Assembly: GCA_022648685.1 (NCBI GenBank)
Contig: JALCMW010000013.1
Span: 1 to 43,360 of the forward strand
From: Bacteroidales bacterium
Lineage (GTDB): Bacteria; Bacteroidota; Bacteroidia; Bacteroidales; UBA932
Reading direction: 5' to 3'
Length of the DNA stretch: 43,360 bases
Below the pieces are notes generated by a model, which made no database searches, was not told the origin of the DNA, and worked only from the letters and a program-made list of their open reading frames with translations. The stretch's first letter is position 1, and each line of letters opens with the position of its first letter. Both the position numbers and the translations under genes were made by a program. Positions 14,774 through 24,063 of the stretch are shown piece by piece.

Positions 14774-15528
14774 GGCTGGATAAGTCGAATATTGACAGTG
14801 AACATATTTGCTGCGCTATTTCAGACAAGAAGTGCAAAGAAGGCTACGAACTGAAAAAGGATTGGCTCCGCCGGGAATTTGCTAACGGGTATGTGTTTCT
14901 TCGGCTTGATGTACGTGCAAAAGTGTTTCTGGAATATTGTCCTGCCGAAAATGGCTGGGTTCCTGTCGATGCCCCGAATTATCTTTTGCTGAACTGCTTT
15001 TGGGTTGCAGGACAATATAAGGGAAAAGGGTATGGCAAAGAGTTGTTGAGGCTTGCCCTTGAAGATGCCGCTTCCCTGGGCAAGAGCGGATTGGTTACAG
15101 TGGCCGGGACGAAGAAATTCCCTTTTATGAGTGATGCAAGGTGGCTAATACGACAAGGGTTTGAAGTCTGCGAACAACTGCCTTCGGGCTTCAGCCTGCT
15201 TGTCAGGAAGATAGATCCTAAAGCGGAAAATCCGAAATTCAAAGAAACGGTCAGGCCGGATGTCCGTATCGGGGAAAAGGGAATAGTCGTTTATTATTCC
15301 AACCGTTGTCCTTACACCGAGTTCCATGTGAAGAATTCACTTGCGGAAACTGCTGCCAAGAGGAATCTTCCTGTAAAAGCCGTGAAATTGGAAACTATGG
15401 AGCAGGCGCAATCCGCACCGACTCCGGCAACTATTTTCAGTCTGTTTTACGACGGCAAGTTCATTACAACTGATTTGAGTGTTTGCATGGACAGCCGGTT
15501 TGATAAAATAATGGGCAAATCTTTTTGA
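14758..15528 (+). CDS. GNAT acetyltransferase with a YoaP-like C-terminal domain
   Basis: The 256-residue protein has an N-terminal GNAT fold (VPVDAPNYLLLNCFWVAGQY, then the acetyl-CoA loop YKGKGYGKELL) and a C-terminal YoaP-like thioredoxin-type segment (YYSNRCPYTEFHVKNSL ... SAPTPATIFSLFYDGKF). It is predicted to transfer an acetyl group to an unknown small molecule or peptide. It overlaps the zinc-ribbon gene and is 45 bases before the DUF2007 gene, so the three probably form one transcript. Confidence 0.85.
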   Translation: MEKIIRLDKSNIDSEHICCAISDKKCKEGYELKKDWLRREFANGYVFLRLDVRAKVFLEYCPAENGWVPVDAPNYLLLNCFWVAGQYKGKGYGKELLRLALEDAASLGKSGLVTVAGTKKFPFMSDARWLIRQGFEVCEQLPSGFSLLVRKIDPKAENPKFKETVRPDVRIGEKGIVVYYSNRCPYTEFHVKNSLAETAAKRNLPVKAVKLETMEQAQSAPTPATIFSLFYDGKFITTDLSVCMDSRFDKIMGKSF

Positions 15529-15573
15529 CGGTAACCGTAAAGATCCGGATAATCGGGAACAAAACAATCATTT

Positions 15574-15798
15574 ATGGATCTGATACCAATTTACGAAGGC
15601 ACACAGTTCGAGTGCTACATGATCATGAATCTTCTGGAAAATGAAGGGATAGAATCCGTTTTGAACAATGAGGTGACGGGGACGCGTGGCGGGAATATGT
15701 TCAGACCTGCCGGAGGTGTGAAGGTTATTGTTGCCGGTGAAAATTATGAAAAAGCGAGGGCGGTTGTGGAAGAATATGAAAAATCCCGCAAGGGCTGA
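15574..15798 (+). CDS. DUF2007 family protein
   Basis: The 74-residue protein is a compact DUF2007 domain (PIYEGTQFECYMIMNLLENE, then GIESVLNNE and VKVIVAGENYEKARAVVEEY), with the usual alpha/beta ferredoxin-like order and full length. Members are called putative signal-transducing proteins; the ligand is unknown. It follows the GNAT-YoaP gene closely. Confidence 0.85.
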   Translation: MDLIPIYEGTQFECYMIMNLLENEGIESVLNNEVTGTRGGNMFRPAGGVKVIVAGENYEKARAVVEEYEKSRKG

Positions 15799-15928
15799 CT
15801 GCCGATTCAAAATACTGTAAAAAATAAATAATAAAATATCCTGTCTGTTGTCTGAAAGTTATAGAGAAAGCCGGACAGGTATTATTGAATTTTGATTACA
15901 TGGAGAATATTTTTAAGTATTATAATAT

Positions 15929-16354
15929 ATGGAAGACAAATATGCTTGTTATTGCGGGTTATGCTGCAAGAATTGCGCGGTAAAAGTGAAAGTCGAGCCG
16001 GCGGCCAGGACTTTATATGATGAAATGGGTAAACTGGGTTTTGCGGATATAATGTCGTTTTTTCCGGATGGAGAAAAATTCTGGTCTTTCTTGAAAATGA
16101 TGTCCACGGAAGGTGTGTGCATCTCTTGCCAGGCCGGGAGCGGGAACCCGGTCTGCACGGTCAGGCAGTGTGCCAAAGAGAAGAATGTGCAAATGTGCGC
16201 ATTGTGCGATGAATATCCCTGCGAGCATTTCAAAGGCTTTTTCGATTGCTATCCTTCGTTGAAAAACGATAATGCCGTTCTTCGTGAGAAAGGCTGGGAC
16301 TCGTGGAAAAAGCTTCAGGATGAACGTCTTGAAAAAGGGGAGTCGTTTCCTTAG
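15929..16354 (+). CDS. DUF3795 cysteine-rich protein
   Basis: The 141-residue protein has the DUF3795 pattern: CGLCCKNC near the start, CISCQAGSGNPVC and QCAKEKNVQMCALCDEYPCE, giving about a dozen cysteines suitable for zinc or Fe-S binding. The length is normal for the family. Function unknown; it is a common single-gene neighbour in anaerobes. Confidence 0.85.
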   Translation: MEDKYACYCGLCCKNCAVKVKVEPAARTLYDEMGKLGFADIMSFFPDGEKFWSFLKMMSTEGVCISCQAGSGNPVCTVRQCAKEKNVQMCALCDEYPCEHFKGFFDCYPSLKNDNAVLREKGWDSWKKLQDERLEKGESFP

Positions 16355-16412
16355 TGTTTGAATTCCAATAATGTTTTACGGTTGATTTTATTATATGTAA
16401 CCATTTAACACT

Positions 16413-17738
16413 ATGTTCCAAATGAAAAATCTGTTGTTTGCATTTTTCCTTTTTATGCCTTTATTCGTTTCTTGCCATGACGGCGGGAAGGCGGTTACTG
16501 TGAACGAACCTTTCAATGACGGTACTAATGTGAGGAATAAAATCGCTGTTGTAAGCGATTTCCATTTGGGTGCCGATTTGAGTTATGCCGAATGCAATAA
16601 GAATCTGGGCACGTTGTCCTGTTTTTTGCGTGAGGTGAGGGGTTCTCTTAATATAAAGGAATTGGTAATAGCCGGAGATATGCTGGATGAGTGGTTTGTC
16701 CCGGCGGATGTCGATACTTATGCCGATTGCGGTGACCAGAAGCATTTTGTTGAAAAGATTGCAAAGACAAATGCCATTGTCATAAATGAATTGAACGGCA
16801 TTATCAAAGACGGGAAGATAAAAGTTACCTATGTGCCGGGAAACCATGACATGGAAATTTCCGGGGAGAACATCTCTTCTATCTTGCCTGGCATGAACCT
16901 GGTCGCGGATGCGGAAGGCGTCGGTACTTATCATCCTGAAGGTTATCCCGAAATCGCAATAGAGCATGGCCACCGTTATAATTTTTTCGCTTCTCCAGAT
17001 CCTGTTTCCAATCAGGGAATAGCTTCAGGTACAATTCTGCCTACGGGGTATTTTCTGACACGTCTTATTGCCTTGCATGCAAAACAAGGAGCTGTGGAGG
17101 CCGGGGGAGATCTGCCTGAAATAGCATATGATAATTCATGGAATGCAGAACAGGCTGCATTGTTTAAGTATGGATTTGATATATCGATAATTATGAAAGC
17201 CATGCCTGTTTCTTGCAAACCGGATGAAAAGATCATTGTTACCGGGGTGGATCATTTTACTGGCCGTTACGCAATGACTGATTTATTGCCTTATTTACTT
17301 GGGGACGGGACCCTTGATGTTAATTTGTATAAAGGAATCACGAAAAAGGACAATTGGGAAATGAGACAGTCGCTGAATAATGTATCCAGGAAACTTTCTC
17401 TCGAACAGGCATTGAGTGATGTCCTTGATACAAATGCAACTACCCGTCAGGCTGAGTATCAATATTTCCTGAATCCCGCTTCGAATGTCAGGATTGTGAT
17501 TTTCGGGCATACGCACAAGCCTTTTATAAAGAAAGAAACCAATTATCACAACGATAACGTGATTTATGCGAATTCCGGAGCATGGATAGATGATAATCTG
17601 TCTTCCCCGGATTTGAATGAGACATTCCTGATTATTACACCGCAGAGCAAGTCCGGATCGCCGATGACAAAGGTGGCTCTTTATCAGTATATGGACTCGA
17701 AAGCTGCTTTCGTAGATGAGGATTCCATAGCATTGTGA
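16413..17738 (+). CDS. Metallophosphoesterase lipoprotein
   Basis: The 441-residue protein has a lipoprotein signal (LLFAFFLFMPLFVSCHDGG); the true start may be the ATG at 16422, which gives a more typical MKNLLFAFF beginning. Calcineurin-like phosphoesterase motifs occur in order: VVSDFHLG, IAGDMLDEW, YVPGNHDM, EHGHRYN and IFGHTHKPF, with ANSGAWID after them. All metal ligands appear present. It should hydrolyse phosphoester bonds in the periplasm or at the surface. It is transcribed alone and ends at a terminator hairpin shared with the convergent glycan locus. Confidence 0.88.
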   Translation: MFQMKNLLFAFFLFMPLFVSCHDGGKAVTVNEPFNDGTNVRNKIAVVSDFHLGADLSYAECNKNLGTLSCFLREVRGSLNIKELVIAGDMLDEWFVPADVDTYADCGDQKHFVEKIAKTNAIVINELNGIIKDGKIKVTYVPGNHDMEISGENISSILPGMNLVADAEGVGTYHPEGYPEIAIEHGHRYNFFASPDPVSNQGIASGTILPTGYFLTRLIALHAKQGAVEAGGDLPEIAYDNSWNAEQAALFKYGFDISIIMKAMPVSCKPDEKIIVTGVDHFTGRYAMTDLLPYLLGDGTLDVNLYKGITKKDNWEMRQSLNNVSRKLSLEQALSDVLDTNATTRQAEYQYFLNPASNVRIVIFGHTHKPFIKKETNYHNDNVIYANSGAWIDDNLSSPDLNETFLIITPQSKSGSPMTKVALYQYMDSKAAFVDEDSIAL

Positions 17739-17755
17739 AAGGATAAAAAAATAAA

Positions 17756-17787
17756 AGTATGAAGCATCACCGGCGATGCCTCATACT
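17756..17787. terminator. Hairpin between convergent genes
   Basis: AGTATGAAGCATC and GATGCCTCATACT pair over 13 bases with one mismatch around the 6-base loop ACCGGC. It lies between the metallophosphoesterase stop and the stop of the phosphodiester glycosidase gene, and could serve both strands. Confidence 0.75.
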
Positions 17788-17891
17788 TTCCAGCCAATTC
17801 AACCTGTACTTATCATTAGAATGTCGAACCAATTGATATTTGGTGATTGGCTAATATCCGATGTTTATGATCATAAAATGATTTTCATTTG

Positions 17892-19496
17892 TCATTTTTT
17901 CCTGAAGAAGCCCACGGTTGTCTTGACCGCCCGGTTCTCGGCAGTATGATCATTTACGTGCAGCGAACCGATCATCATTCCCGTCGAGCCGCCTCCGTCA
18001 AGATTTAAAGCGTCTGTACATCCGAGTCCTTTCATTATCATTGCAAGTTCGGTCAGTGTTGCGCCTCCGCTTGCCGATATCCTTCCGTCGCAAATGAAGA
18101 GAATTACCTTTCCGTCTTTAGTGCACCCGATGGCAGTCCTGTCAGGAGACTGGCCGGGACCGAAGATGTCGTAAGGCATCATTTCGAAGTTGCTCAGATA
18201 ATAATCGGATCCATTGTCGGTCAATGTGAAGTCGAAGGGACATTTCCCGTTTTTCAATAATACCGGGCCGGCGGTCACCGCATATTTGGGATCCCATGAA
18301 ATGGGAACGGCAGGAAGAGTTGAGGAAACGGCATCGTATTTGGCCTCACCCTTTACCGAAGGCAGCGGTCTGTCATAAAAATGTCCGGCCGATCCGGTCC
18401 CCGCCCAGTTGACGGCAGCCTTGTTGTCATCAGTTATTCCGAAAACACCTCTGGTATTGTGGTACATTATGTCATATTCCGCATCAGCTTTTTTCAGCGA
18501 GCCGCGCACATCCGGGATATATCCATAACTGCTGTGGTTGATCACATCGACGCCTATGCTGTTGTCTCCGTAGAAATAGCCTCCGTTTGTCATTATGCAG
18601 CAATCCCCATCGAATGATGCCGACTGTTCATCTATGGTTGCTTTTGCAGATGGCAGGCAGACTCTTACTTCCACGGTGTTGCCGGACAAGTCGGCTATTG
18701 CGTACCATGCATGAAAAGCATGGCCGGAGAGGGCCGTAGTCGTCTCATATACGGAGATTGCATCGGGAAGGGTTGCAGACAATTTCTTCCATGTCAATGA
18801 AATCGGGGACGGAGCGCTTCCCAATGCAGCCGTAAGGTCTTCACTGTAAAAGACGCTTTTCCCTGCCTTGAGATATGCACGGAAGTGATATGCATTTCCA
18901 TATTCAAGAAGGACATCCGGTATGACCTGCATTGTCGCAACATCGGAACCGTCGACCTTGGGGCCATTCTGGCAATTGTCATTAATCGTAGGATTGATTG
19001 ATTTGCTCCAGCAGATCCCGGATTCAAAACCGGATGAAGAATCTGAATTCTTTATCGTGTACTTGAAGGCTATGCATGAAGGTGTTGACCTTGCATCCGA
19101 AGAGAATGAAATCTCCGGCTTATTAGGATCATCGTATAGGAACAAGGCGGAATAAGTGATGTCGGAATTGTTTCCGGAATCGGATCCGTCCGCCCTTACC
19201 CCTACATAATAAGACTCGCCCGGCTTTAACCCGGAAGAAATAACGAACTGTTCCTGATTCTTGGCAGTGATTCCTACCCGTATAGCCTCTGAATCCCCAT
19301 TCTTGAGCCAGATTGAGAACCCGGTTTCATTGTCGCTGTTGTCTTTCCAGCCGACCCGGACCGAATTGTCCACCCTTGTAAGAATGACATCCGTAGGGGC
19401 TTCAGGTTTTGCAGGGTCTCCCACTTTGTCGGAACAGGAGCAACATGAAAAGACAATTACGGCAGCAATGAACAGATTGATATATGGTTTAGCCAT
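17892..19496 (-). CDS. Phosphodiester glycosidase (NAGPA-like) lipoprotein
   Basis: The 534-residue protein has a lipobox (FSCCSCSDK) and two fibronectin-III-like modules (PEAPTDVILTRVDNSVRVGW about 34-120; PEISFSSDARSTPSC about 128-225). The phosphodiester glycosidase domain follows (ITNGGYFYGD, SPDRTAIGCTKDGKVILFIC, GATLTELAMIMKGLGC, LNLDGGGSTGMM), the fold of the enzyme that uncovers mannose-6-phosphate by removing GlcNAc from a phosphodiester. It is the last gene of the susC/D operon, starting 2 bases after its neighbour. It probably removes a sugar from a phosphodiester-linked glycan. Confidence 0.85.
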   Translation of the reverse strand: MAKPYINLFIAAVIVFSCCSCSDKVGDPAKPEAPTDVILTRVDNSVRVGWKDNSDNETGFSIWLKNGDSEAIRVGITAKNQEQFVISSGLKPGESYYVGVRADGSDSGNNSDITYSALFLYDDPNKPEISFSSDARSTPSCIAFKYTIKNSDSSSGFESGICWSKSINPTINDNCQNGPKVDGSDVATMQVIPDVLLEYGNAYHFRAYLKAGKSVFYSEDLTAALGSAPSPISLTWKKLSATLPDAISVYETTTALSGHAFHAWYAIADLSGNTVEVRVCLPSAKATIDEQSASFDGDCCIMTNGGYFYGDNSIGVDVINHSSYGYIPDVRGSLKKADAEYDIMYHNTRGVFGITDDNKAAVNWAGTGSAGHFYDRPLPSVKGEAKYDAVSSTLPAVPISWDPKYAVTAGPVLLKNGKCPFDFTLTDNGSDYYLSNFEMMPYDIFGPGQSPDRTAIGCTKDGKVILFICDGRISASGGATLTELAMIMKGLGCTDALNLDGGGSTGMMIGSLHVNDHTAENRAVKTTVGFFRKK

Positions 19497-19498
19497 TA

Positions 19499-21001
19499 TT
19501 ATTCTCCGTAAGCATATAACGATACCTCACTCAATGTCAGCCAATGAACCCTGTCCGTATACCATTGGGCGTCGGCCGTCTTGTAAATCGAATATCCGTT
19601 ATTCAGCATCTTGAATCTGTAGTACCTCGCAGTGACGGCATCGGCTTCGGGGATGATTATGGCGTCTCCGTTAGCGATATCTTTCGAATAAGCCTTTGCG
19701 GCCAAGGCTTTTACACGATCCTTGTAGACAGTGGAAACATCCGTCGATCCGAGTTTCGTCCAATTAGTCCAGTCTCCGTTTTTGTCAGGGGCGCCGACTC
19801 CGGTGTATGCGTATATCTCATAGACGACAGGATCATTCATATGATAGTCATAGTAATGATATGTTATGAATTTCGCCAGTTTTATTTCGGTACCTGCATC
19901 GATAGTGAAAGAATCACCGTGTCCCGCTTTGTAATCCGCCACTTTCGTGTTCAGTTCCCAATGATGGTAGGACATGTCCTTTCCGGCAATGTTCGTCGTG
20001 TGGTAATCGCTCTTGTTTACCATCCATAATCCATCGAACAAATACGCGCTAGATACGTTGGACGTAGCCACTATTCCATCATTATCGAGGACATATGCTG
20101 TCATTTTGGATTTGTCTGCAAGCACTATGGGCGTCGAGTATGAAACCGGACGCACTTCGACTACTTTTGAAAAATTGGCATAGTCCGGAGCTGTAAATGT
20201 GATTACGGCATTATTGTCGGCAGTAAGGAATTTTTCAGGATCCACGTCAAATATTAGCTTATCGGAAGAAATGCTGTTTTCAACAAGATATGGTGCATTG
20301 CTTAACGAATACGTCCATTCAACATTTGAGTTGATTTTGATCTCGAACTGCATTCCTTTCTTGATCAATACGCTATCGGGGCATTCCGTAGTCATTTCCG
20401 CATAATCTTTTGGCAAGATGTTTATCTCTTTTAGAAATACGGGGTCCGATGGAGTAGTGAATGACAGGACGGCCGGTACGGAAGTGTCGAATCTGACGCC
20501 GGGATCGAGATCGAATACCAGAGATCCGGCAGTTTTCGATTTCTCTTTTAACCAATCGCCATTTGAGATCGAATATGTCCAGTCATCAAGTTCGCTTTCT
20601 ATTGAAATGGCCAGCGTATCCCCTTTGATGACTGATACCGATTCGGGAGACGTGATGGAAATTGATGCTTCATACGCCGGCTGTACTACTTCCAGCCTTT
20701 GGACGAGACCGTCCGATGACGAGAATTCCATCACCGCCGTCCTTTCAGCCCCCGTATTGTTCTTTTCCGATGTGAGTCTCAATTCCGTTTTGCCGTTTCC
20801 ATGTTTTGGGGTAACCTTAAACCATGGATCGGAAACCGTCATCTTCCATGAAACGTTGGAAGATACTTCGAATTCCATATCATTGGAATCCATGGTCAGA
20901 TTGATCGTTTCCGGTACGTTGATGTATGGAGACTCGCTTTTGTTGCAAGACGGTAACAAGACCGCCAATGCGGCAATCAATAATATTCTTGATGTTTTCA
21001 T
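19499..21001 (-). CDS. Surface lipoprotein with BACON and discoidin-like domains
   Basis: The 500-residue protein has a lipobox (ALAVLLPSCNKSE). Three successive domains of about 90 residues follow: the first is a BACON domain (SNVSWKMTVSDPWFKVTPKH), and the next two are BACON-like (WTYSISNGDWLKE, WTYSLSNAPYLVE). The C-terminal 220 residues form an F5/8 type C (discoidin-like) module (YLFDGLWMVNKSDYHTTNI ... VVYEIYAYTGVGAPDKNG ... WLTLSEVSLYAYGE). It should be a glycan-binding protein on the cell surface, in the position of a SusE/F-like component of the locus. Confidence 0.78.
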   Translation of the reverse strand: MKTSRILLIAALAVLLPSCNKSESPYINVPETINLTMDSNDMEFEVSSNVSWKMTVSDPWFKVTPKHGNGKTELRLTSEKNNTGAERTAVMEFSSSDGLVQRLEVVQPAYEASISITSPESVSVIKGDTLAISIESELDDWTYSISNGDWLKEKSKTAGSLVFDLDPGVRFDTSVPAVLSFTTPSDPVFLKEINILPKDYAEMTTECPDSVLIKKGMQFEIKINSNVEWTYSLSNAPYLVENSISSDKLIFDVDPEKFLTADNNAVITFTAPDYANFSKVVEVRPVSYSTPIVLADKSKMTAYVLDNDGIVATSNVSSAYLFDGLWMVNKSDYHTTNIAGKDMSYHHWELNTKVADYKAGHGDSFTIDAGTEIKLAKFITYHYYDYHMNDPVVYEIYAYTGVGAPDKNGDWTNWTKLGSTDVSTVYKDRVKALAAKAYSKDIANGDAIIIPEADAVTARYYRFKMLNNGYSIYKTADAQWYTDRVHWLTLSEVSLYAYGE

Positions 21002-21039
21002 TATTATTTTATATCTATAATTTCATTGGAAGGAACGTT

Positions 21040-22041
21040 CTATTGATTTTGTTCGTCGATGTTGTATCTCCAAAGTTGTATCTCGGAAATCGTGAACCAA
21101 TTAATCCTTACGCTCCATAATGAACTCATCGATGTCCCGAATTCCGAGAAGAAATTCTTTACAACCTTGAAACGGTAATACTGTGCCTCAGGCAGATTCT
21201 CCGGATCGTATTTGAATTCAACGACAGTCCCGTTGACAACCTGATCATCTGCAGAACCTGCAACGGCTGATTTCGTAAGCTGCCATTTGTCCGCGTCGTT
21301 CACGGTTGCTATTAGCGTCCAGTTCGCCCAATCCCCGGTAGGGGCTCCGGGAAGGTTATACGCATATATTTCGAACTCGGCAGGGTCGTTGTTGCAATAT
21401 CCCCAATACGGACGTACAATCATTTTGGCAAGCCTCATGGCCGATCCTGCGGAGAATGTGAACACATTGTTATGTCCGGCTTGATTATATGCGACTGTCC
21501 ATCCGAAATATTTATACGAAACTTCACTGTATGCATTCTTCTTGGATAGCCATTTGCCATCGAACAGATACTTCGGATCCGCAGGATCCTTGCAATAAAC
21601 CGTGGAATCCGCATCGCCGGCCAGCCCTTTGATCACACTGCATTGGGTCCTGTCGACTTCAACCACTGACGCCTTTGCAGCACTTACGGTGTATGTAATG
21701 TCATTTTCCGTATTATTGGCGACAAAAGAATACGTATTGCCTTTCAGGTTGACAGTCTGATCTTCAACCGCTCCTTCTTTGAGAACGGCTCTGGATGCGA
21801 AGTTCAATTTCATTTCCACTTGGGAGAAATCTTCTGCATCCGTAAACACGAACTTGATCGTATGTGCGACATTATCAACATCGCCTGCTACCGTTTCGCC
21901 TTGACAAGTCGCTGAAGCAGACAACACAACGTCCTGCAGCGGATGTACAGGTATGTAAGTCTCGAATTTGGCATTCCGGTCGCAAGAACCGGCCGTCAGC
22001 GCAAAAATAGCGCACATTATTATTATCAATATCTTTTTCAT
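21040..22041 (-). CDS. Surface lipoprotein with a discoidin-like C-terminal domain
   Basis: The 333-residue protein has a lipobox (FALTAGSCDRN), an N-terminal strand-rich domain of about 110 residues (VHPLQDVVLSASATCQGETV ... ENDITYTVSAAK; a DUF5018-like cadherin-type module is possible) and a C-terminal F5/8 type C-like module related to that of the next gene (YLFDGKWLSKKNAYSEVSYK ... EFEIYAYNLPGAPTGDW ... WFTISEIQLWRY). It is a probable SusE-like glycan-binding lipoprotein directly after susD. Confidence 0.78.
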   Translation of the reverse strand: MKKILIIIMCAIFALTAGSCDRNAKFETYIPVHPLQDVVLSASATCQGETVAGDVDNVAHTIKFVFTDAEDFSQVEMKLNFASRAVLKEGAVEDQTVNLKGNTYSFVANNTENDITYTVSAAKASVVEVDRTQCSVIKGLAGDADSTVYCKDPADPKYLFDGKWLSKKNAYSEVSYKYFGWTVAYNQAGHNNVFTFSAGSAMRLAKMIVRPYWGYCNNDPAEFEIYAYNLPGAPTGDWANWTLIATVNDADKWQLTKSAVAGSADDQVVNGTVVEFKYDPENLPEAQYYRFKVVKNFFSEFGTSMSSLWSVRINWFTISEIQLWRYNIDEQNQ

Positions 22042-22071
22042 TTCAGTAAATAATTAATTGCCATTTAGTTA

Positions 22072-24051
22072 TTACCACCAAGGGTTTTGAACCAAAGCCG
22101 GGCTCTTGTCGATTTCCGTCTGCGGTATCGGGAACAAGTAGTAAGCTTTTTTGAACACTCTGGTTTCGAATGCCGTACGGGTATAGAAATCAGTGCTTTT
22201 GAAATTATTGGCGGAAGGATTGCCGGCCCTTACCGAGAATCCCCAGACACGGCCGCCATCTCCGTAAGTCCTGTCATCCGTCGTTCCGCCTTTGTCTTCT
22301 GTAGTACATAGCCAACGGCGATGGCAAGTGTAAAAACGGTCACCCTCGAAATTCAGTTCCACCTGTCGTTCGCGAAGTATGTATTCGCGTTGCTGATCCT
22401 TGTCCCCCTTTATGCCGGGATAGGTTTCGAATATGCTTGGAAGTCCTGCCCTTTTGCGTATCAAATCCCAATATGTCTTGATATCCGCATTGCCGGGGTC
22501 GTATTCGTTCAACGCTTCTATATAATCAAGAAGTACTTGGGCATAACGGATGTAGATCGAAACATATTTTCCCGGCATGGTGTTGTTGTAAAAATCGCAC
22601 GGGACGACTCTCTTTTGTGCAAGCATTCCGGTCATCGGGTAATTCAGGTTTTCCCCTGTGTTGGAAATGCCGCCATAGTACAGTTCCACCCGTCCGTAGC
22701 CATCCTGTTGTCCGGTTGAATTATATTTATTCCTTATTGCGGCGTCATCCGAATACGGAAGCTGGATCCTGTGGCAATAGTTTATGGAAGCATAGAAACG
22801 GGCTTCACGATTGCAGAACATATTCCAGTCGCCTTTCGAATGGCCCCATGCGTCAAGAGTCTTGAGATCTCCGATCAGGCCTTTCCGCCCGGCGTCTGTG
22901 GATTCGTCATAATTATTAGGGTTGAAATGTGTCCCGTTCGAAGTGCTGAATCCTCTTTCGACATAGCCTGATGCGGGATCGTCTATTGCCCGTCCGTTTT
23001 CCATATAGAATGCGTCTGCAAGACGAAGCGTCGGACCTACTGCCCCCATGCAATTGATTCCCGTAGGGATTGTGTGGATCATCCATGAATATCTGGAACC
23101 TCTGCTGTCCCAGGTTCCGGTTCCCTGATCTATCGAACCGAAGATGATCTCATCGTTCCACCCGTTATTGAACAAATCATAGTAAGACTTGTACGGGTTG
23201 AAAGATGACGAGTTCATATCCGCATTCGTATAAAGTCCCAGATGCGCGTTCGGATCCGATGCAAGGTCTATGACTTTCTTTGCAGCCTCTGCAGCTTTCT
23301 GCCATTTGCTGACATCGTAGTTTGCGCTGGCCAAATGCGTTCCGTCGGCATTGACGAAAGTGGAATATTCCGGATTGCCGTTCCATTGCGGGGAAGCTTC
23401 AAGCAGAAGCATCATTTCTTTCACCGCACGGCAGCTTACCACAGTTGCCCTTCCTTTGCTTTCGGGTTCCGATTCATAGGAAAGAGGAAGAAGTTTCTCT
23501 GCATTGTCCATCAACTCGACTACATAGTCGGCGCATTCGTCAAACGGTGAGCGGGCCAGATTGCCGAAATCGGTGGAATTCGACATTTCGCTCTTGATAA
23601 GTACGACAGGACCGTATTGGCGGAGCAACAGAAAATAATAATATCCTCTGAGGAACATTGTTTCCCCGATATATCGGTCTTTCAGGTCCTGGGATAGCTC
23701 CGAGCATCTGCCGATATTGTTTTCAAGGACAAATGTTGCACGGATGGCCTTGTAGTAAATGTTCCATTTTACATAGAAATTCGTTGAAGGCTCCCAGTTT
23801 CCCAAGTTGATACCGTATGTCGGATAAACAGCCCACGGAATATCACATTCGTCTGAACAACCCAGCCATGGATCTCCCTGCTGCATGTTGTCCATAGGTA
23901 ACGCCGCATAACAGTTGGTCAGGTATTTCAGGACCTCGGTCCTGCTGGACCAAACCATATCATCGGTTTTCATATCGTCCGGCTGCTTGTCGAGGAAAGA
24001 ACAACCGATTGCCAGAAATATGGTTACAATAATATATAGATACTTTTTCAT
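22072..24051 (-). CDS. susD: SusD/RagB-family nutrient-binding lipoprotein
   Basis: The 659-residue protein has a lipobox (IFLAIGCSFLDKQPDDM), the SusD N-terminal tetratricopeptide scaffold (YYKAIRATFVLENNIGRCSE, YIGETMFLRGYYYFLLLRQY) and the conserved C-terminal block (YIRYAQVLLDYIEALNEYDP, ILRERQVELNFEGDRFYTCH, FPIPQTEIDKSPALVQNPWW). SusD lipoproteins form a lid on the SusC transporter and capture oligosaccharide. The length is at the upper end of the family. It begins 12 bases after the susC fragment. The expression signals of the operon would lie upstream of susC and are missing. Confidence 0.93.
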   Translation of the reverse strand: MKKYLYIIVTIFLAIGCSFLDKQPDDMKTDDMVWSSRTEVLKYLTNCYAALPMDNMQQGDPWLGCSDECDIPWAVYPTYGINLGNWEPSTNFYVKWNIYYKAIRATFVLENNIGRCSELSQDLKDRYIGETMFLRGYYYFLLLRQYGPVVLIKSEMSNSTDFGNLARSPFDECADYVVELMDNAEKLLPLSYESEPESKGRATVVSCRAVKEMMLLLEASPQWNGNPEYSTFVNADGTHLASANYDVSKWQKAAEAAKKVIDLASDPNAHLGLYTNADMNSSSFNPYKSYYDLFNNGWNDEIIFGSIDQGTGTWDSRGSRYSWMIHTIPTGINCMGAVGPTLRLADAFYMENGRAIDDPASGYVERGFSTSNGTHFNPNNYDESTDAGRKGLIGDLKTLDAWGHSKGDWNMFCNREARFYASINYCHRIQLPYSDDAAIRNKYNSTGQQDGYGRVELYYGGISNTGENLNYPMTGMLAQKRVVPCDFYNNTMPGKYVSIYIRYAQVLLDYIEALNEYDPGNADIKTYWDLIRKRAGLPSIFETYPGIKGDKDQQREYILRERQVELNFEGDRFYTCHRRWLCTTEDKGGTTDDRTYGDGGRVWGFSVRAGNPSANNFKSTDFYTRTAFETRVFKKAYYLFPIPQTEIDKSPALVQNPWW

Positions 24052-24063
24052 GTTTATTAGTTA